The position numbers and the translations under genes were made by a program. Shown one piece after another: positions 35,585 to 46,141 of a DNA stretch of 55,132 bases; the stretch's first letter is position 1, and every line of letters starts with the position of its first letter. The DNA lies in assembly GCF_004342225.1 (NCBI RefSeq), contig NZ_SMAR01000025.1, forward strand, positions 1 to 55,132, given 5' to 3'. This stretch comes from Martelella mediterranea (GTDB lineage Bacteria; Pseudomonadota; Alphaproteobacteria; Rhizobiales; Rhizobiaceae). Below the pieces are notes generated by a model that saw nothing but the letters and a program-made list of their open reading frames with translations, made no database searches and was not told the origin of the DNA.

Positions 35585-37420
35585 TTATTCCGGCAGGATG
35601 CGAACCGCGCCCTTATCAGCGCTGGCGGCGAAGGCGGCGTAGGCCTTGAGCGCGGTCGTCACCTGGCGGCGGCGGGGCGCTTCCGGCTTCCAGCCCTTCT
35701 CATCCTGTTCTTTCCGGCGTGTTTCCAGTTCAGAAGGTGACACTCTGAGATTGATCGTACGCGCCGGGATATCGATATCGATCATATCGCCCTGATGTAC
35801 AAGACCGATGGCGCCGCCATTGGCTGCTTCCGGCGAGGCATGGCCGATGGAAAGTCCGGACGTGCCGCCGGAGAAACGACCGTCTGTAATCAGCGCGCAA
35901 TCCTTGCCCAGACCTTTCGATTTCAGGTAGCTGGTCGGATAGAGCATTTCCTGCATGCCGGGACCACCCTTCGGCCCCTCATAGCGAATGACGACGACGT
36001 CGCCGGCCTTGACCTCATTGGACAGGATACCCTTGACCGCAGCATCCTGACTTTCAAAAACAACCGCAGGGCCGGAAAATTTCAGGATCGACTCGTCAAC
36101 GCCCGCGGTCTTCACAATACAGCCATCCAGCGCGATATTGCCCTTTAGAACTGCAAGCCCACCATCCTTTGAGAAGGGGTGCTCGGCGCTGCGGATTGCC
36201 CCGGATACGCGATCCGTATCCAGTTCGGCCCAGCGACGGTTCTGCGAGAAAGCCTCCTGCGAGGGCACACCGCCGGGAGCGGCCATATAGAAATTGCGGA
36301 CGCTTTCTGAGTTGGTGCGCACAATATCCCACTGGTCGATGGCATCACCGATGGTGGCGGCGTGTACCGTCGGGCTGTCGCGCTTGATCAGCCCTGCCCG
36401 GTCCAGCTCTCCGAGGATCGCCATAATGCCGCCTGCCCGGTGCACATCTTCCATGTGAACATCGTTCTTCGCCGGGGCCACCTTGCAAAGGCATGGCACG
36501 TGGCGCGAAAGCTGATCGATGTCATCAAGATCGAAGTCCAGCTCCGCCTCATAGGCAGCAGCCAGAATATGCAGCACGGTATTGGTCGAGCCGCCCATGG
36601 CAATATCCAGCGTCATCGCGTTTTCGAAGGCCGACTTGCTGGCCACGTTGCGCGGCAGCACGCTTTCATCATCCTGCTCGTAGTAACGACGCGCGATATC
36701 GACAATCTGGTGACCGGCCTCAACAAACAAACGGCGGCGATCAGCATGAGTGGCCAGCGTGGAACCATTGCCCGGAAGCGAAAGGCCAAGCGCCTCCGTC
36801 AGACAATTCATCGAATTGGCTGTGAACATACCCGAACATGAGCCGCAGGTCGGGCAGGCTGAGCGCTCAATCGACTGAACGTCGGAATCCGAAATCCGGT
36901 CATCGGCGGCTGCAACCATGGCATCGACAAGGTCGAGCGCCTGTTCCTTGCCGTTCAGAACCACCTTCCCGGCCTCCATCGGCCCGCCGGAGACAAAGAT
37001 CGCCGGAATGTTCAGCCGCATGGCTGCATTCAGCATGCCGGGCGTGATTTTATCGCAATTGGAAATGCAGACCATAGCGTCAGCGCAATGCGCATTGACC
37101 ATATATTCGACGCTGTCCGCAATGACCTCACGCGAAGGCAGCGAGTAGAGCATACCATCATGGCCCATGGCGATGCCATCATCCACGGCAATCGTATTGA
37201 ACTCCTTGGCAACGCCACCGGCTGCTTCGATCTCGCGGGCAACGAGTTGCCCGAGATCTTTCAGATGTACGTGACCGGGCACAAACTGGGTAAACGAGTT
37301 GACCACCGCAATAATCGGCTTGCCGAAGTCCCCGTCCTTCATGCCGGTTGCGCGCCACAAACCACGCGCGCCGGCCATATTGCGTCCATGTGTCGTCGTT
37401 CTGGAACGATAGGCTGGCAT
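35585..37420 (-). CDS. ilvD: Dihydroxy-acid dehydratase
   Basis: 611 residues. Dehydrates 2,3-dihydroxy acids in isoleucine, valine and pantothenate synthesis, cytoplasmic, with an Fe-S cluster. C122 ([11 protein letters not shown]) and the [16 protein letters not shown] motif hold cluster cysteines; [20 protein letters not shown] is conserved near the C-terminus. The frame stays open to 37633 but [14 protein letters not shown] is the family start and has GGAAAGGAA before it. Monocistronic, facing the msrPQ genes divergently. Confidence 0.97.
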   Translation of the reverse strand: MPAYRSRTTTHGRNMAGARGLWRATGMKDGDFGKPIIAVVNSFTQFVPGHVHLKDLGQLVAREIEAAGGVAKEFNTIAVDDGIAMGHDGMLYSLPSREVIADSVEYMVNAHCADAMVCISNCDKITPGMLNAAMRLNIPAIFVSGGPMEAGKVVLNGKEQALDLVDAMVAAADDRISDSDVQSIERSACPTCGSCSGMFTANSMNCLTEALGLSLPGNGSTLATHADRRRLFVEAGHQIVDIARRYYEQDDESVLPRNVASKSAFENAMTLDIAMGGSTNTVLHILAAAYEAELDFDLDDIDQLSRHVPCLCKVAPAKNDVHMEDVHRAGGIMAILGELDRAGLIKRDSPTVHAATIGDAIDQWDIVRTNSESVRNFYMAAPGGVPSQEAFSQNRRWAELDTDRVSGAIRSAEHPFSKDGGLAVLKGNIALDGCIVKTAGVDESILKFSGPAVVFESQDAAVKGILSNEVKAGDVVVIRYEGPKGGPGMQEMLYPTSYLKSKGLGKDCALITDGRFSGGTSGLSIGHASPEAANGGAIGLVHQGDMIDIDIPARTINLRVSPSELETRRKEQDEKGWKPEAPRRRQVTTALKAYAAFAASADKGAVRILPE

Positions 37421-37738
37421 TGGTGTTTCCTTTCCAAAAAAGTCGGACAGTGCTTCGTAACGGCATTCAACGGCCGTTTGTGCTTTCTGCAGTTTTTCTG
37501 CAGCACTCTGCCCTTTCGTCATTTTGGTAACGCAATTGCGGCGATGTGTCACTATCGGTTGGCCGCAAAACGGTACTGTACGGTACGCCTTTTCCAAAAG
37601 ATCGACCAAAGATCGTGTTTTTGACGATTTCACTCTTCAAACACGAAATTGTGGCTGGAACCGATCTTGATAAAAGTGAAACTGAAGCCAGACTTTTTGC
37701 GTAGAGGTTTAAGACAACAAACCGGGAGGCATATAACA
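37421..37738. other. Divergent promoter region between ilvD and msrP
   Basis: 318 bases. It includes direct repeats AAAGATCG (two, near 37600), GGTACTGTACGGTACG (near 37571) and CTGCAG-TTTTT-CTGCAG (near 37493), but no site I can name. Branched-chain amino acid attenuation was not detected: no leader peptide rich in Ile, Val or Leu was found. Confidence 0.4.
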
Positions 37739-38722
37739 ATGTCCGCATATAAACCGCCGCATATACCGGCATCCGAGATCACCCCGGAACACATCTACCT
37801 GAACCGCCGAACGCTTCTGGCAGCCGGACTTGCCGCAGGCGCCGCCTTCGCAACAGGCGTGGGAAGCGACACGGCAAACGCCGCGACGCTTTCTCAAGGC
37901 GAAGCCCTGAAAACCGTGCCCGGCCCTTTCCCCGCGCCCAAGCGTGCTGAAACGAGCTATCAGGACGTCACGCACTACAATAACTTCTACGAGTTCGGCG
38001 TTCGCAAAAGCGATCCGTTTGAAAACTCCGGTGACTTCCAGCCCTATCCCTGGACGTTCGAGATCGGCGGCATGGTGCAAAAACCGAAGACTGTCGATAT
38101 TGAAACGCTTCTGACTCAGTTTCCTTTGGAAGACCGTATCTATCGAATGCGCTGTGTCGAAGCCTGGTCAATGGTGATCCCGTGGGTTGGCATCCCGCTT
38201 AAATCGATCATCGACATGGCCGAGCCGCTTGGTTCTGCCAAATATGTGGCTTTTGAAGGCGTCGTTCGCCCGAAAGAAATGCCGGGCCAGCGCGGCTTTG
38301 GACAACCGATGCAGTGGCCCTATCTGGAGGGCCTGCGCCTTGACGAAGCCAACCACCCGCTGACGATCATCGCCGTTGGCCTTTATGGCAAAACCCTGCT
38401 GAACCAGAACGGCGCGCCAATGCGCCTTGTGGTACCGTGGAAGTATGGCTTCAAGGGCATCAAGTCGATTACAAAGATCACGCTGACCGATAAACAGCCG
38501 CCCAATAGCTGGAACCTGCTGCAGCCGAGCGAATACGGTTTTTATGCTAATGTGAACCCGAATGTGCCACATCCTCGCTGGAGCCAGGCGACGGAGCGGG
38601 TGATCGGTGAAGGCGGCGGGCTATTTGGCGGCGGACAACGCATCGATACACAAATGTTCAACGGCTATGGCGATGAGGTGGCAAGCCTTTACGCCGGCAT
38701 GGACCTGACCAAAAACTACTAA
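37739..38722 (+). CDS. msrP: Periplasmic methionine sulfoxide reductase catalytic subunit MsrP
   Basis: 327 residues. Repairs oxidised methionines in periplasmic proteins with electrons from MsrQ. A twin-arginine signal ([17 protein letters not shown]) is at residues 22-40. The molybdenum ligand is C139 in [15 protein letters not shown], and [33 protein letters not shown] is the typical sulfite-oxidase-like fold region. GGGAGG lies 9 bases before the ATG. It is followed 11 bases later by msrQ. Confidence 0.96.
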   Translation: MSAYKPPHIPASEITPEHIYLNRRTLLAAGLAAGAAFATGVGSDTANAATLSQGEALKTVPGPFPAPKRAETSYQDVTHYNNFYEFGVRKSDPFENSGDFQPYPWTFEIGGMVQKPKTVDIETLLTQFPLEDRIYRMRCVEAWSMVIPWVGIPLKSIIDMAEPLGSAKYVAFEGVVRPKEMPGQRGFGQPMQWPYLEGLRLDEANHPLTIIAVGLYGKTLLNQNGAPMRLVVPWKYGFKGIKSITKITLTDKQPPNSWNLLQPSEYGFYANVNPNVPHPRWSQATERVIGEGGGLFGGGQRIDTQMFNGYGDEVASLYAGMDLTKNY

Positions 38723-38733
38723 AGCCGGAACCA

Positions 38734-39399
38734 ATGGCGACGTCATCAACACAACAAAAGCAACACGCCCGAAGTCGTTGGCGTTCCGGCTCGGTCTGGG
38801 CCGTTTATGCCGTCGGGCTGGCACCTGCGGTCTGGTATTTCTGGCTAGGTGCGACGAACCGGCTTGGCGTCGATCCTGTCAAAAGCTTCGAACATCTTCT
38901 GGGCATATGGGCGCTCAGGTTCATTTTACTGACGCTTTGCGTGACACCGCTGCGCGATCTCGCCAACATCAACCTGTTGCGCTACCGCCGTGCGCTGGGC
39001 CTGCTCGGCTTTTACTATGTCTGCTTCCACTTCCTAGTCTATATGGTGTTGGACCAACAGATGAACCTCGCCGTCGTGGTGCAGGACGTGATCAAGCGCC
39101 CTTTCATCACCTTCGGTATGATCGCACTCGTTTTGCTTATTCCCCTGGCGGTAACATCGAACAACTGGTCGATCCGCAAACTGAAGCAGAACTGGGTACG
39201 CTTGCACAGGCTGGTTTATGTGATCGCTGGTCTCGGCACGCTGCATTTCGCCATGGGCCGCAAGGTCATCGGGCCGGAAATCATGTTCTATATCGCTGCG
39301 GCCACCCTGCTGCTCGGATACCGGTTGATCCGCCCGAAGCTTATGGAACGCAGACGTGCCCGCAAGAAGGCGGCGCGGATGCAGGCAGGCACAAAGTAG
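38734..39399 (+). CDS. msrQ: Heme-binding membrane subunit MsrQ
   Basis: 221 residues. Inner-membrane b-heme protein that delivers quinone electrons to MsrP. Six helices; RRALGLLGFYYVCFHFLVYMVLD and NWVRLHRLVYVIAGLGTLHFAM contain the conserved histidines that bind heme. The C-terminus is strongly basic (RRRARKKAARMQAGTK). Part of the msrPQ operon. Confidence 0.95.
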   Translation: MATSSTQQKQHARSRWRSGSVWAVYAVGLAPAVWYFWLGATNRLGVDPVKSFEHLLGIWALRFILLTLCVTPLRDLANINLLRYRRALGLLGFYYVCFHFLVYMVLDQQMNLAVVVQDVIKRPFITFGMIALVLLIPLAVTSNNWSIRKLKQNWVRLHRLVYVIAGLGTLHFAMGRKVIGPEIMFYIAAATLLLGYRLIRPKLMERRRARKKAARMQAGTK

Positions 39400-39443
39400 A
39401 TTATGTTGGTCTCAAGCACAGCATCACACACTCGGTACAAACA

Positions 39444-39869
39444 ATGAAAAGACCCGACGCAGATATGGCGACACCAGCTTTCGCAGATTCAGCCGTCGCA
39501 GAGCAATTCGCGGCTCTTCCCGAGCACGAACGTGAAAAAATGCTGGCCTTGCGTCAACTTATTTTTGAAATTGCCGCGGAAACACCGGGCGTTGGACGGC
39601 TTCAGGAAACCCTGAAATGGGGGCAGCCTGCCTATCTGACGCAAGAAACCCGGTCTGGCTCAACCATCCAACTTGGAAAGCCGAAAGAAGGCGGCATCGC
39701 GATCTACACGCACTGCCAGACAACACTGATGCGAGATTTCCAAAGCATATTCCCCGACGAGTTCACCTATGAAGGCAACCGTGCCATCCACTTCTGTGAG
39801 GACGAACCTCTTCAGCTTGACACGTTGCGGCTTTTGATCCGCAACGCACTCACCTATCATCAAAAATAG
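39444..39869 (+). CDS. DUF1801 family protein
   Basis: 141 residues. VGRLQETLKWGQPAYLTQETRSGSTIQLGKPKEGGIAIYTHCQTTLMRDFQSIFPDEFTYEGNRAIHF is the DUF1801 (YdhG-like) core. Family function is unclear; some relatives are linked to iron or stress. The start ATG at 39444 lacks a clear ribosome binding site; an alternative ATG lies at 39465. The reading frame continues far upstream inside msrQ in another frame, which is a shadow. Ends at the terminator at 39894. Confidence 0.83.
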   Translation: MKRPDADMATPAFADSAVAEQFAALPEHEREKMLALRQLIFEIAAETPGVGRLQETLKWGQPAYLTQETRSGSTIQLGKPKEGGIAIYTHCQTTLMRDFQSIFPDEFTYEGNRAIHFCEDEPLQLDTLRLLIRNALTYHQK

Positions 39870-39893
39870 ATGGGCACTATTGGCAGATAAGCA

Positions 39894-39927
39894 AAAAGCC
39901 GGGCGCTTCACAGCACCCGGCTTTTTC
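39894..39927 (+). terminator. Bidirectional terminator between the DUF1801 gene and rplQ
   Basis: AAAAAGCCGGG ... CCCGGCTTTTT (12-base loop). A/T tracts on both sides allow termination from either direction; it ends the ribosomal alpha operon on the minus strand. Confidence 0.88.
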
Positions 39928-39955
39928 ACAATCTAATCAGCTAAAGCTGAAAGCC

Positions 39956-40378
39956 TTAAGCGGCTTCCATTTCAGCTTCTGCCTCAACGCGAGCCTTGTC
40001 GGCTGCACCCTTGGCATCAACATCGCGGTCAACGAACTCGATGACAGCGAGGGCCGCATTGTCACCGTAGCGGAAGCCTGCCTTCATGATGCGGGTGTAG
40101 CCACCCTTGCGCTCGCCGTAGCGCGGAGCCAGAACATCGAAGAGCTTCTTGACAGCTTCAACATCCTTAACCTGTGCGATCGCCTGACGACGGGCATGAA
40201 GATCGCCGCGCTTACCGAGCGTGATAAGCTTTTCTACGACCGGACGAATTTCCTTCGCCTTCGGCAGAGTGGTAACGATCTGCTCATGCGTGATGAGCGA
40301 GACGGCCATATTGGCAAACATCGCCTTGCGATGGCTTGCCGTTCTGTTCAGCTTGCGGCCTGAAATCTTATGGCGCAT
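39956..40378 (-). CDS. rplQ: 50S ribosomal protein L17
   Basis: 140 residues. [34 protein letters not shown] is the L17 start; [28 protein letters not shown] is the conserved C-terminal region. Acidic Ala/Glu-rich tail ([13 protein letters not shown]) is a common alphaproteobacterial extension. Last gene of the alpha operon. Confidence 0.98.
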   Translation of the reverse strand: MRHKISGRKLNRTASHRKAMFANMAVSLITHEQIVTTLPKAKEIRPVVEKLITLGKRGDLHARRQAIAQVKDVEAVKKLFDVLAPRYGERKGGYTRIMKAGFRYGDNAALAVIEFVDRDVDAKGAADKARVEAEAEMEAA

Positions 40379-40425
40379 TGCTTGTTCTCCTTCACTTGCA
40401 GGCAGCTGGCCCGCAGTATGACTGG

Positions 40426-41436
40426 TTAGTACTGATCCTCGTACCGCTTGGCGAGGTCTTCGATATTTTCCGGCGGCCAGGCCGGGACTTCCATGCCCAG
40501 ATGCAGGCCCATGGATGCCAGCACTTCCTTGATCTCATTGAGAGACTTACGACCGAAGTTGGGCGTACGAAGCATTTCAGCTTCAGTCTTCTGGATAAGA
40601 TCGCCGATATAAACGATGTTATCGTTCTTCAGGCAGTTGGCCGAACGGACCGAAAGTTCCAGCTCGTCGACCTTCTTGAGCAGGGCCGGATTGAAGGCCA
40701 GCTCGGTGACGTCTTCCTCTTCGGCATCCTTCTGCGGCTCTTCGAAGTTGACGAAGACCGACAGCTGATCCTGAAGGATACGCGCAGCAAACGCTACGGC
40801 ATCTTCACCCGAAACCGAGCCATCGGTCTCGATCGTCATCAGCAGTTTATCATAGTCGAGAACCTGACCTTCACGGGTGTTTTCGACCTTGTAGGACACC
40901 TTGCGGATCGGCGAGTACAGGCTGTCGACCGGGATAAGTCCGATCGGCGCATCTTCCGAGCGATTCCGCTCGGCAGGTACGTAGCCCTTGCCATTGTTGA
41001 CGGTGAATTCCATACGGATTTCAGCGCCTTCATCGAGGGTGCACAGTACGAGTTCCGGATTAAGGATCTCGATATCACCAACGGTCTGGATATCGCCAGC
41101 GGTAACGACGCCCGGGCCCTGCTTGCGCACGACCATACGTTTGGCTTCGTCGCCTTCCATCTTGATGGCGATTTCCTTGATGTTCAGGATGATGTCAGTA
41201 ACATCCTCACGAACACCGGGGATCGACGAGAATTCATGGAGAACACCGTCAATCTGAACAGCGGTAACAGCAGCGCCGCGCAGCGACGACAAGAGAACGC
41301 GGCGAAGCGCATTGCCGAGTGTCAGACCGAAACCGCGTTCCAGCGGCTCAGCGACCAGCGTCACCTTCTTCGAGCTTGACGAGGTAAACTCGACCTTGCT
41401 CGGCTTGATCAATTCCTGCCAGTTTTTCTGGATCAT
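40426..41436 (-). CDS. rpoA: RNA polymerase alpha subunit
   Basis: 336 residues, the usual alphaproteobacterial length. N-terminal dimerisation domain ([28 protein letters not shown]) and C-terminal DNA/activator-binding domain ([31 protein letters not shown]). The frame is open to 41460 but the ATG at 41436 gives [17 protein letters not shown], the family start. Downstream of rpsK in the alpha operon. Confidence 0.98.
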   Translation of the reverse strand: MIQKNWQELIKPSKVEFTSSSSKKVTLVAEPLERGFGLTLGNALRRVLLSSLRGAAVTAVQIDGVLHEFSSIPGVREDVTDIILNIKEIAIKMEGDEAKRMVVRKQGPGVVTAGDIQTVGDIEILNPELVLCTLDEGAEIRMEFTVNNGKGYVPAERNRSEDAPIGLIPVDSLYSPIRKVSYKVENTREGQVLDYDKLLMTIETDGSVSGEDAVAFAARILQDQLSVFVNFEEPQKDAEEEDVTELAFNPALLKKVDELELSVRSANCLKNDNIVYIGDLIQKTEAEMLRTPNFGRKSLNEIKEVLASMGLHLGMEVPAWPPENIEDLAKRYEDQY

Positions 41437-41532
41437 ATTTCTACCTTTCGTTCGCCGCACTATCCAATCGTGACGGCCGAGCTTCGTAGAACCGGCACCT
41501 TACAAAAAGCGCCGGAGCAAAATGACAGACGA

Positions 41533-41922
41533 TTAGACGCGGCGCTTCTTGCGCGGACGGCAGCCGTTGTGCGGGATCGGCGTAACATCGCGAATCGAGG
41601 TGATGACGAAACCGGCAGCCTGCAGGGCACGCAGAGCCGACTCGCGGCCTGAACCAGGACCGCAAACCTCAACTTCAAGCGACTTCATGCCGTGTTCCTG
41701 AGCCTTCTTGGCGCAGTCTTCAGCAGCAATCTGGGCAGCAAACGGGGTCGACTTACGCGAACCCTTGAAGCCCTTCGCACCAGCGGACGACCAGGCAATA
41801 GCGTTGCCCTGAGCATCCGTGATCGTGATCATCGTGTTGTTGAACGACGAGTTAACGTGCGCAACGCCCGACGAGATATTCTTACGTTCGCGACGGCGAA
41901 CACGTGTGGCATCCTTGGCCAT
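41533..41922 (-). CDS. rpsK: 30S ribosomal protein S11
   Basis: 129 residues. [46 protein letters not shown] and the C-terminal [18 protein letters not shown] are invariant S11 sequences. It is part of the mRNA-channel platform. Separated from rpsM by 143 bases with a hairpin. Confidence 0.98.
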   Translation of the reverse strand: MAKDATRVRRRERKNISSGVAHVNSSFNNTMITITDAQGNAIAWSSAGAKGFKGSRKSTPFAAQIAAEDCAKKAQEHGMKSLEVEVCGPGSGRESALRALQAAGFVITSIRDVTPIPHNGCRPRKKRRV

Positions 41923-42017
41923 GTTATTCCTTTCTTGGATATCGTCACCGCCGTAACACCAGCGGCTCCACCGACGGGCCGGATCAAAGACGAAACAGCC
42001 CAGTCAAACTACACAGA

Positions 42018-42044
42018 AAGCCGGCACAAAAGGCCGGCTCTTTC
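42018..42044 (-). terminator. Attenuator-like hairpin between rpsM and rpsK
   Basis: AAAGCCGGC and GCCGGCTCTTT enclose ACAAAAG. On the minus strand the stem is followed by TTTCTG. It has few Ts, so partial termination or mRNA stabilisation is more likely than full stopping. Confidence 0.45.
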
Positions 42045-42065
42045 CGGTTTTCAGCAAAACCGGTC

Positions 42066-42434
42066 TTATTTCTTCTTACCAGCAATCGCCTTTGCCGGAC
42101 CCTTACGGGTGCGGGCATTGGTGTGCGTGCGCTGACCGTGGACCGGAAGGCCACGACGATGACGCAGACCACGGTAGCAGCCAAGGTCCATCAGACGCTT
42201 GACGTTCATGGAGTTCTGGCGACGAAGGTCACCTTCAACCATGTATTCGCGGTCGATCGTTTCACGGATTTGCAGAACTTCTGCATCCGTCAGTTCATGC
42301 ACGCGACGCTCAGCCGGGATAGAAGCCCGGTCACAAATGTCCTGCGCGAATTTTGGTCCGATCCCGTGAATATACTGCAGCGCGATGACGACGCGCTTGG
42401 CAGTCGGGATGTTGACGCCAGCAATACGAGCCAC
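42066..42434 (-). CDS. rpsM: 30S ribosomal protein S13
   Basis: 122 residues. [26 protein letters not shown] and the basic C-terminus [29 protein letters not shown] are typical. First gene of the alpha operon (rpsM-rpsK-rpoA-rplQ), with a promoter 176 bases upstream. Confidence 0.98.
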   Translation of the reverse strand: MARIAGVNIPTAKRVVIALQYIHGIGPKFAQDICDRASIPAERRVHELTDAEVLQIRETIDREYMVEGDLRRQNSMNVKRLMDLGCYRGLRHRRGLPVHGQRTHTNARTRKGPAKAIAGKKK

Positions 42435-42609
42435 GCCGTTTCTCCTTAGTATTATCTATTGGGCAGATCATTGTTCTGAACTGCCGGTTTTCCGCGCAGA
42501 TAAACCGCGCCTTTGTGCCCTAAAACAACATCCGGACAAACCGAGCGAAGCCCTGACCATGAAAAGATAAGGACGCATTCGGTTCAACCCTATGTCGAGA
42601 GTTGGAGCG

Positions 42610-42638
42610 CTCATAACGGAAACGGCACAGAATTGCAA
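42610..42638 (-). promoter_or_regulatory. Likely promoter of the alpha operon (rpsM)
   Basis: TTGCAA, 17 bases, TATGAG on the minus strand, within the 300-base gap between adk and rpsM. This gap is the classic spc/alpha operon boundary. Transcription would start near 42603. No clear terminator for adk was found, so readthrough is also expected. Confidence 0.5.
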
Positions 42639-42734
42639 CCGATTCCTTAACATTTCTGGGGTAGCCGCCAGCCAGAACGACCTGACGCCGACCCAAATAT
42701 TTCAGCCGAAACTTTCAAGGCCGCACCGGGCCGC

Positions 42735-43322
42735 CTATTTCAGCTCCGAAAGAATCGCCTCGATGCTTTCTGTTACCGTATCCATGTCAGCCATGCCATC
42801 GACCGAATACAGTTTCTTCTTGGCGTAGTAGTAGCCGGTCAGCGGCGCTGTGCTCTTGTAATAAGCACGAAGGCGATCTGCATAGACCTCTGCATTGTCG
42901 TCCTTTCGAACTGGCTCACCGGCTGCACGCGCCTCCTCGGCGCGCCGAAGGATACGATCCACCATAGCCGAATCATCAACGACCAGTTCAATCGCCACAT
43001 CGAGCGACTGGCCTTTCTGAGCCAGCATCGCATCAACGGCATCGGCCTGAATCAGCGTGCGCGGATAACCATCGAGAATAAACCCGTCAGCACAATCGGT
43101 TTCATCGATGCGGGCGGAGACAATCGCGTTCACCACCTCATCGGGAACCAGCTCACCAGCGTCCATCAACGCCTTTGCCTTCATACCGACTTCAGTACCC
43201 GCTGCAACAGCGGCCCGAAGCATATCCCCCGTCGAAAGCTGCGGAATGCCGTGTCTGGCCACAATTCTCTGTGCCTGTGTGCCTTTGCCGGCACCAGGCG
43301 GCCCCAATAGAATAAGCCTCAT
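42735..43322 (-). CDS. adk: Adenylate kinase
   Basis: 195 residues. Interconverts ATP+AMP and 2 ADP. P-loop GPPGAGKGTQA; LSTGDMLRAAVAAGTEVG and GFILDGYPRTLIQADA are NMP-binding motifs. It is a short-LID form without zinc cysteines (RRAEEARAAGEPVRKDDN). It overlaps the secY stop by 4 bases. Confidence 0.98.
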   Translation of the reverse strand: MRLILLGPPGAGKGTQAQRIVARHGIPQLSTGDMLRAAVAAGTEVGMKAKALMDAGELVPDEVVNAIVSARIDETDCADGFILDGYPRTLIQADAVDAMLAQKGQSLDVAIELVVDDSAMVDRILRRAEEARAAGEPVRKDDNAEVYADRLRAYYKSTAPLTGYYYAKKKLYSVDGMADMDTVTESIEAILSELK

Positions 43323-44656
43323 CGTCCCCTCTTTCCTCCCCGGAGCTTCGATTTCTTCATCAGTCCCTCATACTGCTGAGCGATGAGGTGGCCCTGAATT
43401 TGCGAAACAGTGTCGAGCGTAACACTGACAATAATCAAAAGCGAAGTACCACCCAAGGCCAGCGAAACGCCGGTACGGGCAACAAGGATCTCAGGCAGAA
43501 TGCAGACGAAGACCAGGTAAATGGCACCAACCACCGTGATTCGGGTCAGCACGTAATCGATATACTCCGCAGTACGCTCACCCGGACGAATGCCCGGAAT
43601 GAAACCACCGTGACGCTTCAGATTGTCAGCGGTTTCCTGCGGGTTGAACACAATCGCTGTGTAGAAAAACGCAAAGAACGCGATCAGCAGGCCATAAAAG
43701 ACCATGTACAGGATCTGGCCGTGCCCGAGTGCTGAAATAATGGAGGTCGCCCAGCCGGGAAGATCGTTCTGCGTGAAGCCAGCCATGGTCGCTGGCAGCA
43801 GCAACAGCGAAGATGCGAAAATCGCCGGAATAACACCCGCAGTATTAAGTTTCAGCGGGAGATGCGAGGTATCGCCCTGGAACATGCGGTTGCCGACCTG
43901 GCGTTTCGGATACTGAATCAGAAGGCGGCGCTGAGCACGCTCAACAAATACGATCAGCGCAAAAACACCGATGACAACGATGAGAACGCCAACGGCAACA
44001 AACGCAGAAATCGAGCCCACACGCGACAGCTCAAGCATATTGCCGATTGCAGCAGGCAGACCGGCGACAATACCGGAAAAGATGATCAGCGAAATACCGT
44101 TACCAATGCCGCGTGAGGTGATCTGCTCACCAAGCCACATCAGGAACATGGTGCCACCAACAAGCGTGACAACGGTGGAAAAAATAAAGAACCAGCCCGG
44201 ATTGGTGACCAGATTGTTACCCGACTGCAGACCGACGGCGATGCCGTATGCCTGCGCAGTCGCCAGAACAACCGTCCCGTAACGGGTATACTGATTGATA
44301 ATCTTGCGGCCCTGCTCGCCCTCTTTCTTCAGCGCTTCCAGCGACGGCACCACCGCAGTCAGAAGCTGCACAATAATCGAGGCCGAAATGTAGGGCATAA
44401 TGCCAAGAGCGAAGATCGCCATACGCTGAACGGCACCACCGGAGAACATGTTGAACATGCCCAGAATGCCTTCAGACTGACCCTGGAACGCCTGAGCATA
44501 AGCATCAAGGTTGATCCCCGGAAGCGGAATATGCGTACCCAGCCGATAGACCAGAAGCGCAAGAAGCGTGAACCAGATTCGCTTCTTCAGATCCGTCGCT
44601 TTGGCGAAGGTTGAGAAATTGAGATTGGAAGCCAGTTGTTCCGCTGCAGAAGCCAT
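43319..44656 (-). CDS. secY: Protein translocase subunit SecY
   Basis: 445 residues, ten membrane helices, the core Sec channel. RIWFTLLALLVYRLGTHIPLPGIN, the plug and GRKIINQYTRYGTVVLA region are conserved; the cytoplasmic loops PQETADNLKRHGGFIPGIRPGERTAEYI are typical. The ATG at 44656 has GGAG six bases upstream; the open frame 11 codons longer is rejected. Confidence 0.97.
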   Translation of the reverse strand: MASAAEQLASNLNFSTFAKATDLKKRIWFTLLALLVYRLGTHIPLPGINLDAYAQAFQGQSEGILGMFNMFSGGAVQRMAIFALGIMPYISASIIVQLLTAVVPSLEALKKEGEQGRKIINQYTRYGTVVLATAQAYGIAVGLQSGNNLVTNPGWFFIFSTVVTLVGGTMFLMWLGEQITSRGIGNGISLIIFSGIVAGLPAAIGNMLELSRVGSISAFVAVGVLIVVIGVFALIVFVERAQRRLLIQYPKRQVGNRMFQGDTSHLPLKLNTAGVIPAIFASSLLLLPATMAGFTQNDLPGWATSIISALGHGQILYMVFYGLLIAFFAFFYTAIVFNPQETADNLKRHGGFIPGIRPGERTAEYIDYVLTRITVVGAIYLVFVCILPEILVARTGVSLALGGTSLLIIVSVTLDTVSQIQGHLIAQQYEGLMKKSKLRGGKRGR

Positions 44657-44811
44657 GCGTATCTCCGCGTCGCCGCACGGCCACCACATTGGCGCCCGGT
44701 GCGTTTGTTACCCTATTGCCAGACCTGACGCGCATCAAACGCGGCAGCTCAAAACAGCAATAAGTCACCGCCGTCTTCTGGACGCGCCGGTGACCGAGGC
44801 ACATATGGAAG

Positions 44812-44842
44812 AAAAAACGCCCGGTGTGAAGCACTCCGGGCG
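44812..44842 (-). terminator. Terminator-like hairpin between rplO and secY
   Basis: On the minus strand CGCCCGG pairs with CCGGGCG (11-base loop), then TTTTTTC. It sits in the 209-base gap, so it probably attenuates transcription of secY-adk relative to ribosomal protein genes. Confidence 0.7.
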
Positions 44843-44865
44843 ATCATTTTTATTTCAAACCGAAA

Positions 44866-45342
44866 TTATTCGGCGTCTTTTTTAGCATTCAGCACCGAGA
44901 TGGTGCCGCCAGCCTTTTCGATCTTCTCGATTGCGGCTTTCGATGCGCCGGCAACTTCGATCGTCAGCTTGGTCTTCAGTTCGCCATCGGACAAGACCCG
45001 AACACCGTCTTTGACCCGGCGAATCACACCGGCTTCCTTCAGCGCTTCGGCATTAACCGTCTTCTTCGCATCCAGCTTCTTGGCATCAACAGCGGCCTGC
45101 AAGCGACCGAGAGATACTTCCGAATAACTCTTGGCGAAGATGTTGGTGAAGCCACGCTTCGGCAGACGACGATAGATCGGCATCTGGCCGCCCTCGAAAC
45201 CGTTGATAGCAACGCCCGAACGGGACTTCTGACCTTTAACGCCGCGACCGCCGGTCTTGCCGAGGCCCGAACCGATACCGCGACCAACGCGCTTCTTGGA
45301 ATGCGTAGCGCCTTCGCGGTCCTTGATTTCGTTCAGTTTCAT
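44866..45342 (-). CDS. rplO: 50S ribosomal protein L15
   Basis: 158 residues. [43 protein letters not shown] is the Gly/Arg-rich L15 start. The frame runs six codons further upstream; the ATG at 45342 with GGGAG nearby is used. Confidence 0.97.
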   Translation of the reverse strand: MKLNEIKDREGATHSKKRVGRGIGSGLGKTGGRGVKGQKSRSGVAINGFEGGQMPIYRRLPKRGFTNIFAKSYSEVSLGRLQAAVDAKKLDAKKTVNAEALKEAGVIRRVKDGVRVLSDGELKTKLTIEVAGASKAAIEKIEKAGGTISVLNAKKDAE

Positions 45343-45356
45343 CTTTTGCTCCCGTC

Positions 45357-45557
45357 TCACTTCTCGTCGACGACGCGTACGAGATGGGCGATCTTGTTGA
45401 TCATGCCACGCACTGCAGGGGTATCTTCCAGCGTGCGGCGGCGATGCATCTTGTTGAGACCGAGGCCGATCAGCGTCTTGCGCTGGGCTTCGGGACGGCG
45501 GATCGGGCTGCCGATCTGCTCAACGGTGATGGTCTTCTTTGTGCTAGCCTTAGCCAT
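45357..45557 (-). CDS. rpmD: 50S ribosomal protein L30
   Basis: 66 residues. [53 protein letters not shown] is the complete L30 domain. Between rpsE and rplO with 14-base gaps. Confidence 0.97.
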   Translation of the reverse strand: MAKASTKKTITVEQIGSPIRRPEAQRKTLIGLGLNKMHRRRTLEDTPAVRGMINKIAHLVRVVDEK

Positions 45558-45571
45558 TTAAGCCTCTCCTA

Positions 45572-46141
45572 TCACTCGTCGATCATTGCGCCAGCGGCTT
45601 CGCGGCGAGCCTGGAGCGTAGCGTATTTGATACCGCGCTGAGCAGCGACATCCTTCGGATGCATCTGGCTCTTGAGGGCATCAAACGTGGCGCGAACCAT
45701 GTTGTAAGGGTTCGACGTACCCGTCGACTTGGCAACCACATCTGCAACGCCAAGCGTTTCGAAAACAGCACGCATCGGACCACCGGCAATGATTCCAGTA
45801 CCGGCCTTGGCAGTGCGCAGAAGCACCTTACCAGCGCCATGACGGCCCTTGACGTCGTGATGAAGTGTACGGCCGTCGCGCAGCGGAACGAAAATCATTT
45901 CGCGCTTGGCAGCTTCAGTTGCCTTGCGGATTGCTTCCGGCACTTCGCGCGCCTTACCGTGACCGAAGCCAACGCGGCCCTTGCCATCACCAACAACCAC
46001 GAGAGCGGCAAAGCCCATGCGGCGACCGCCCTTGACGGTCTTGGCGACTCGGTTAATCGCGACCAGCTTATCAACGAACTCGCTGTCGCGCTCTTCCCTG
46101 TTCTGGCGATCGTCACGCGATCCCCGTCTTTCCTGTGCCAT
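45572..46141 (-). CDS. rpsE: 30S ribosomal protein S5
   Basis: 189 residues. [52 protein letters not shown] and [43 protein letters not shown] are the two S5 domains. A charged N-terminal extension ([18 protein letters not shown]) is usual in alphaproteobacteria. AAGGATAGGACA precedes the ATG. A 188-base gap with a short hairpin (GCATCGC/GCGATGC near 46280) separates it from rplR. Confidence 0.97.
   Translation of the reverse strand: MAQERRGSRDDRQNREERDSEFVDKLVAINRVAKTVKGGRRMGFAALVVVGDGKGRVGFGHGKAREVPEAIRKATEAAKREMIFVPLRDGRTLHHDVKGRHGAGKVLLRTAKAGTGIIAGGPMRAVFETLGVADVVAKSTGTSNPYNMVRATFDALKSQMHPKDVAAQRGIKYATLQARREAAGAMIDE

Noticed and set aside
37421-37633. N-terminal extension of IlvD by 71 codons
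   Set aside because: The family start [14 protein letters not shown] is at 37420 with a ribosome binding site; the extension matches nothing known.
38778-39443. Upstream extension of the DUF1801 frame through msrQ
   Set aside because: The msrQ protein is certain; only the part from 39444 matches a protein family.
40336-41379. Plus-strand frame of 347 codons over rpoA
   Set aside because: Antisense shadow of rpoA, with no recognisable domain.
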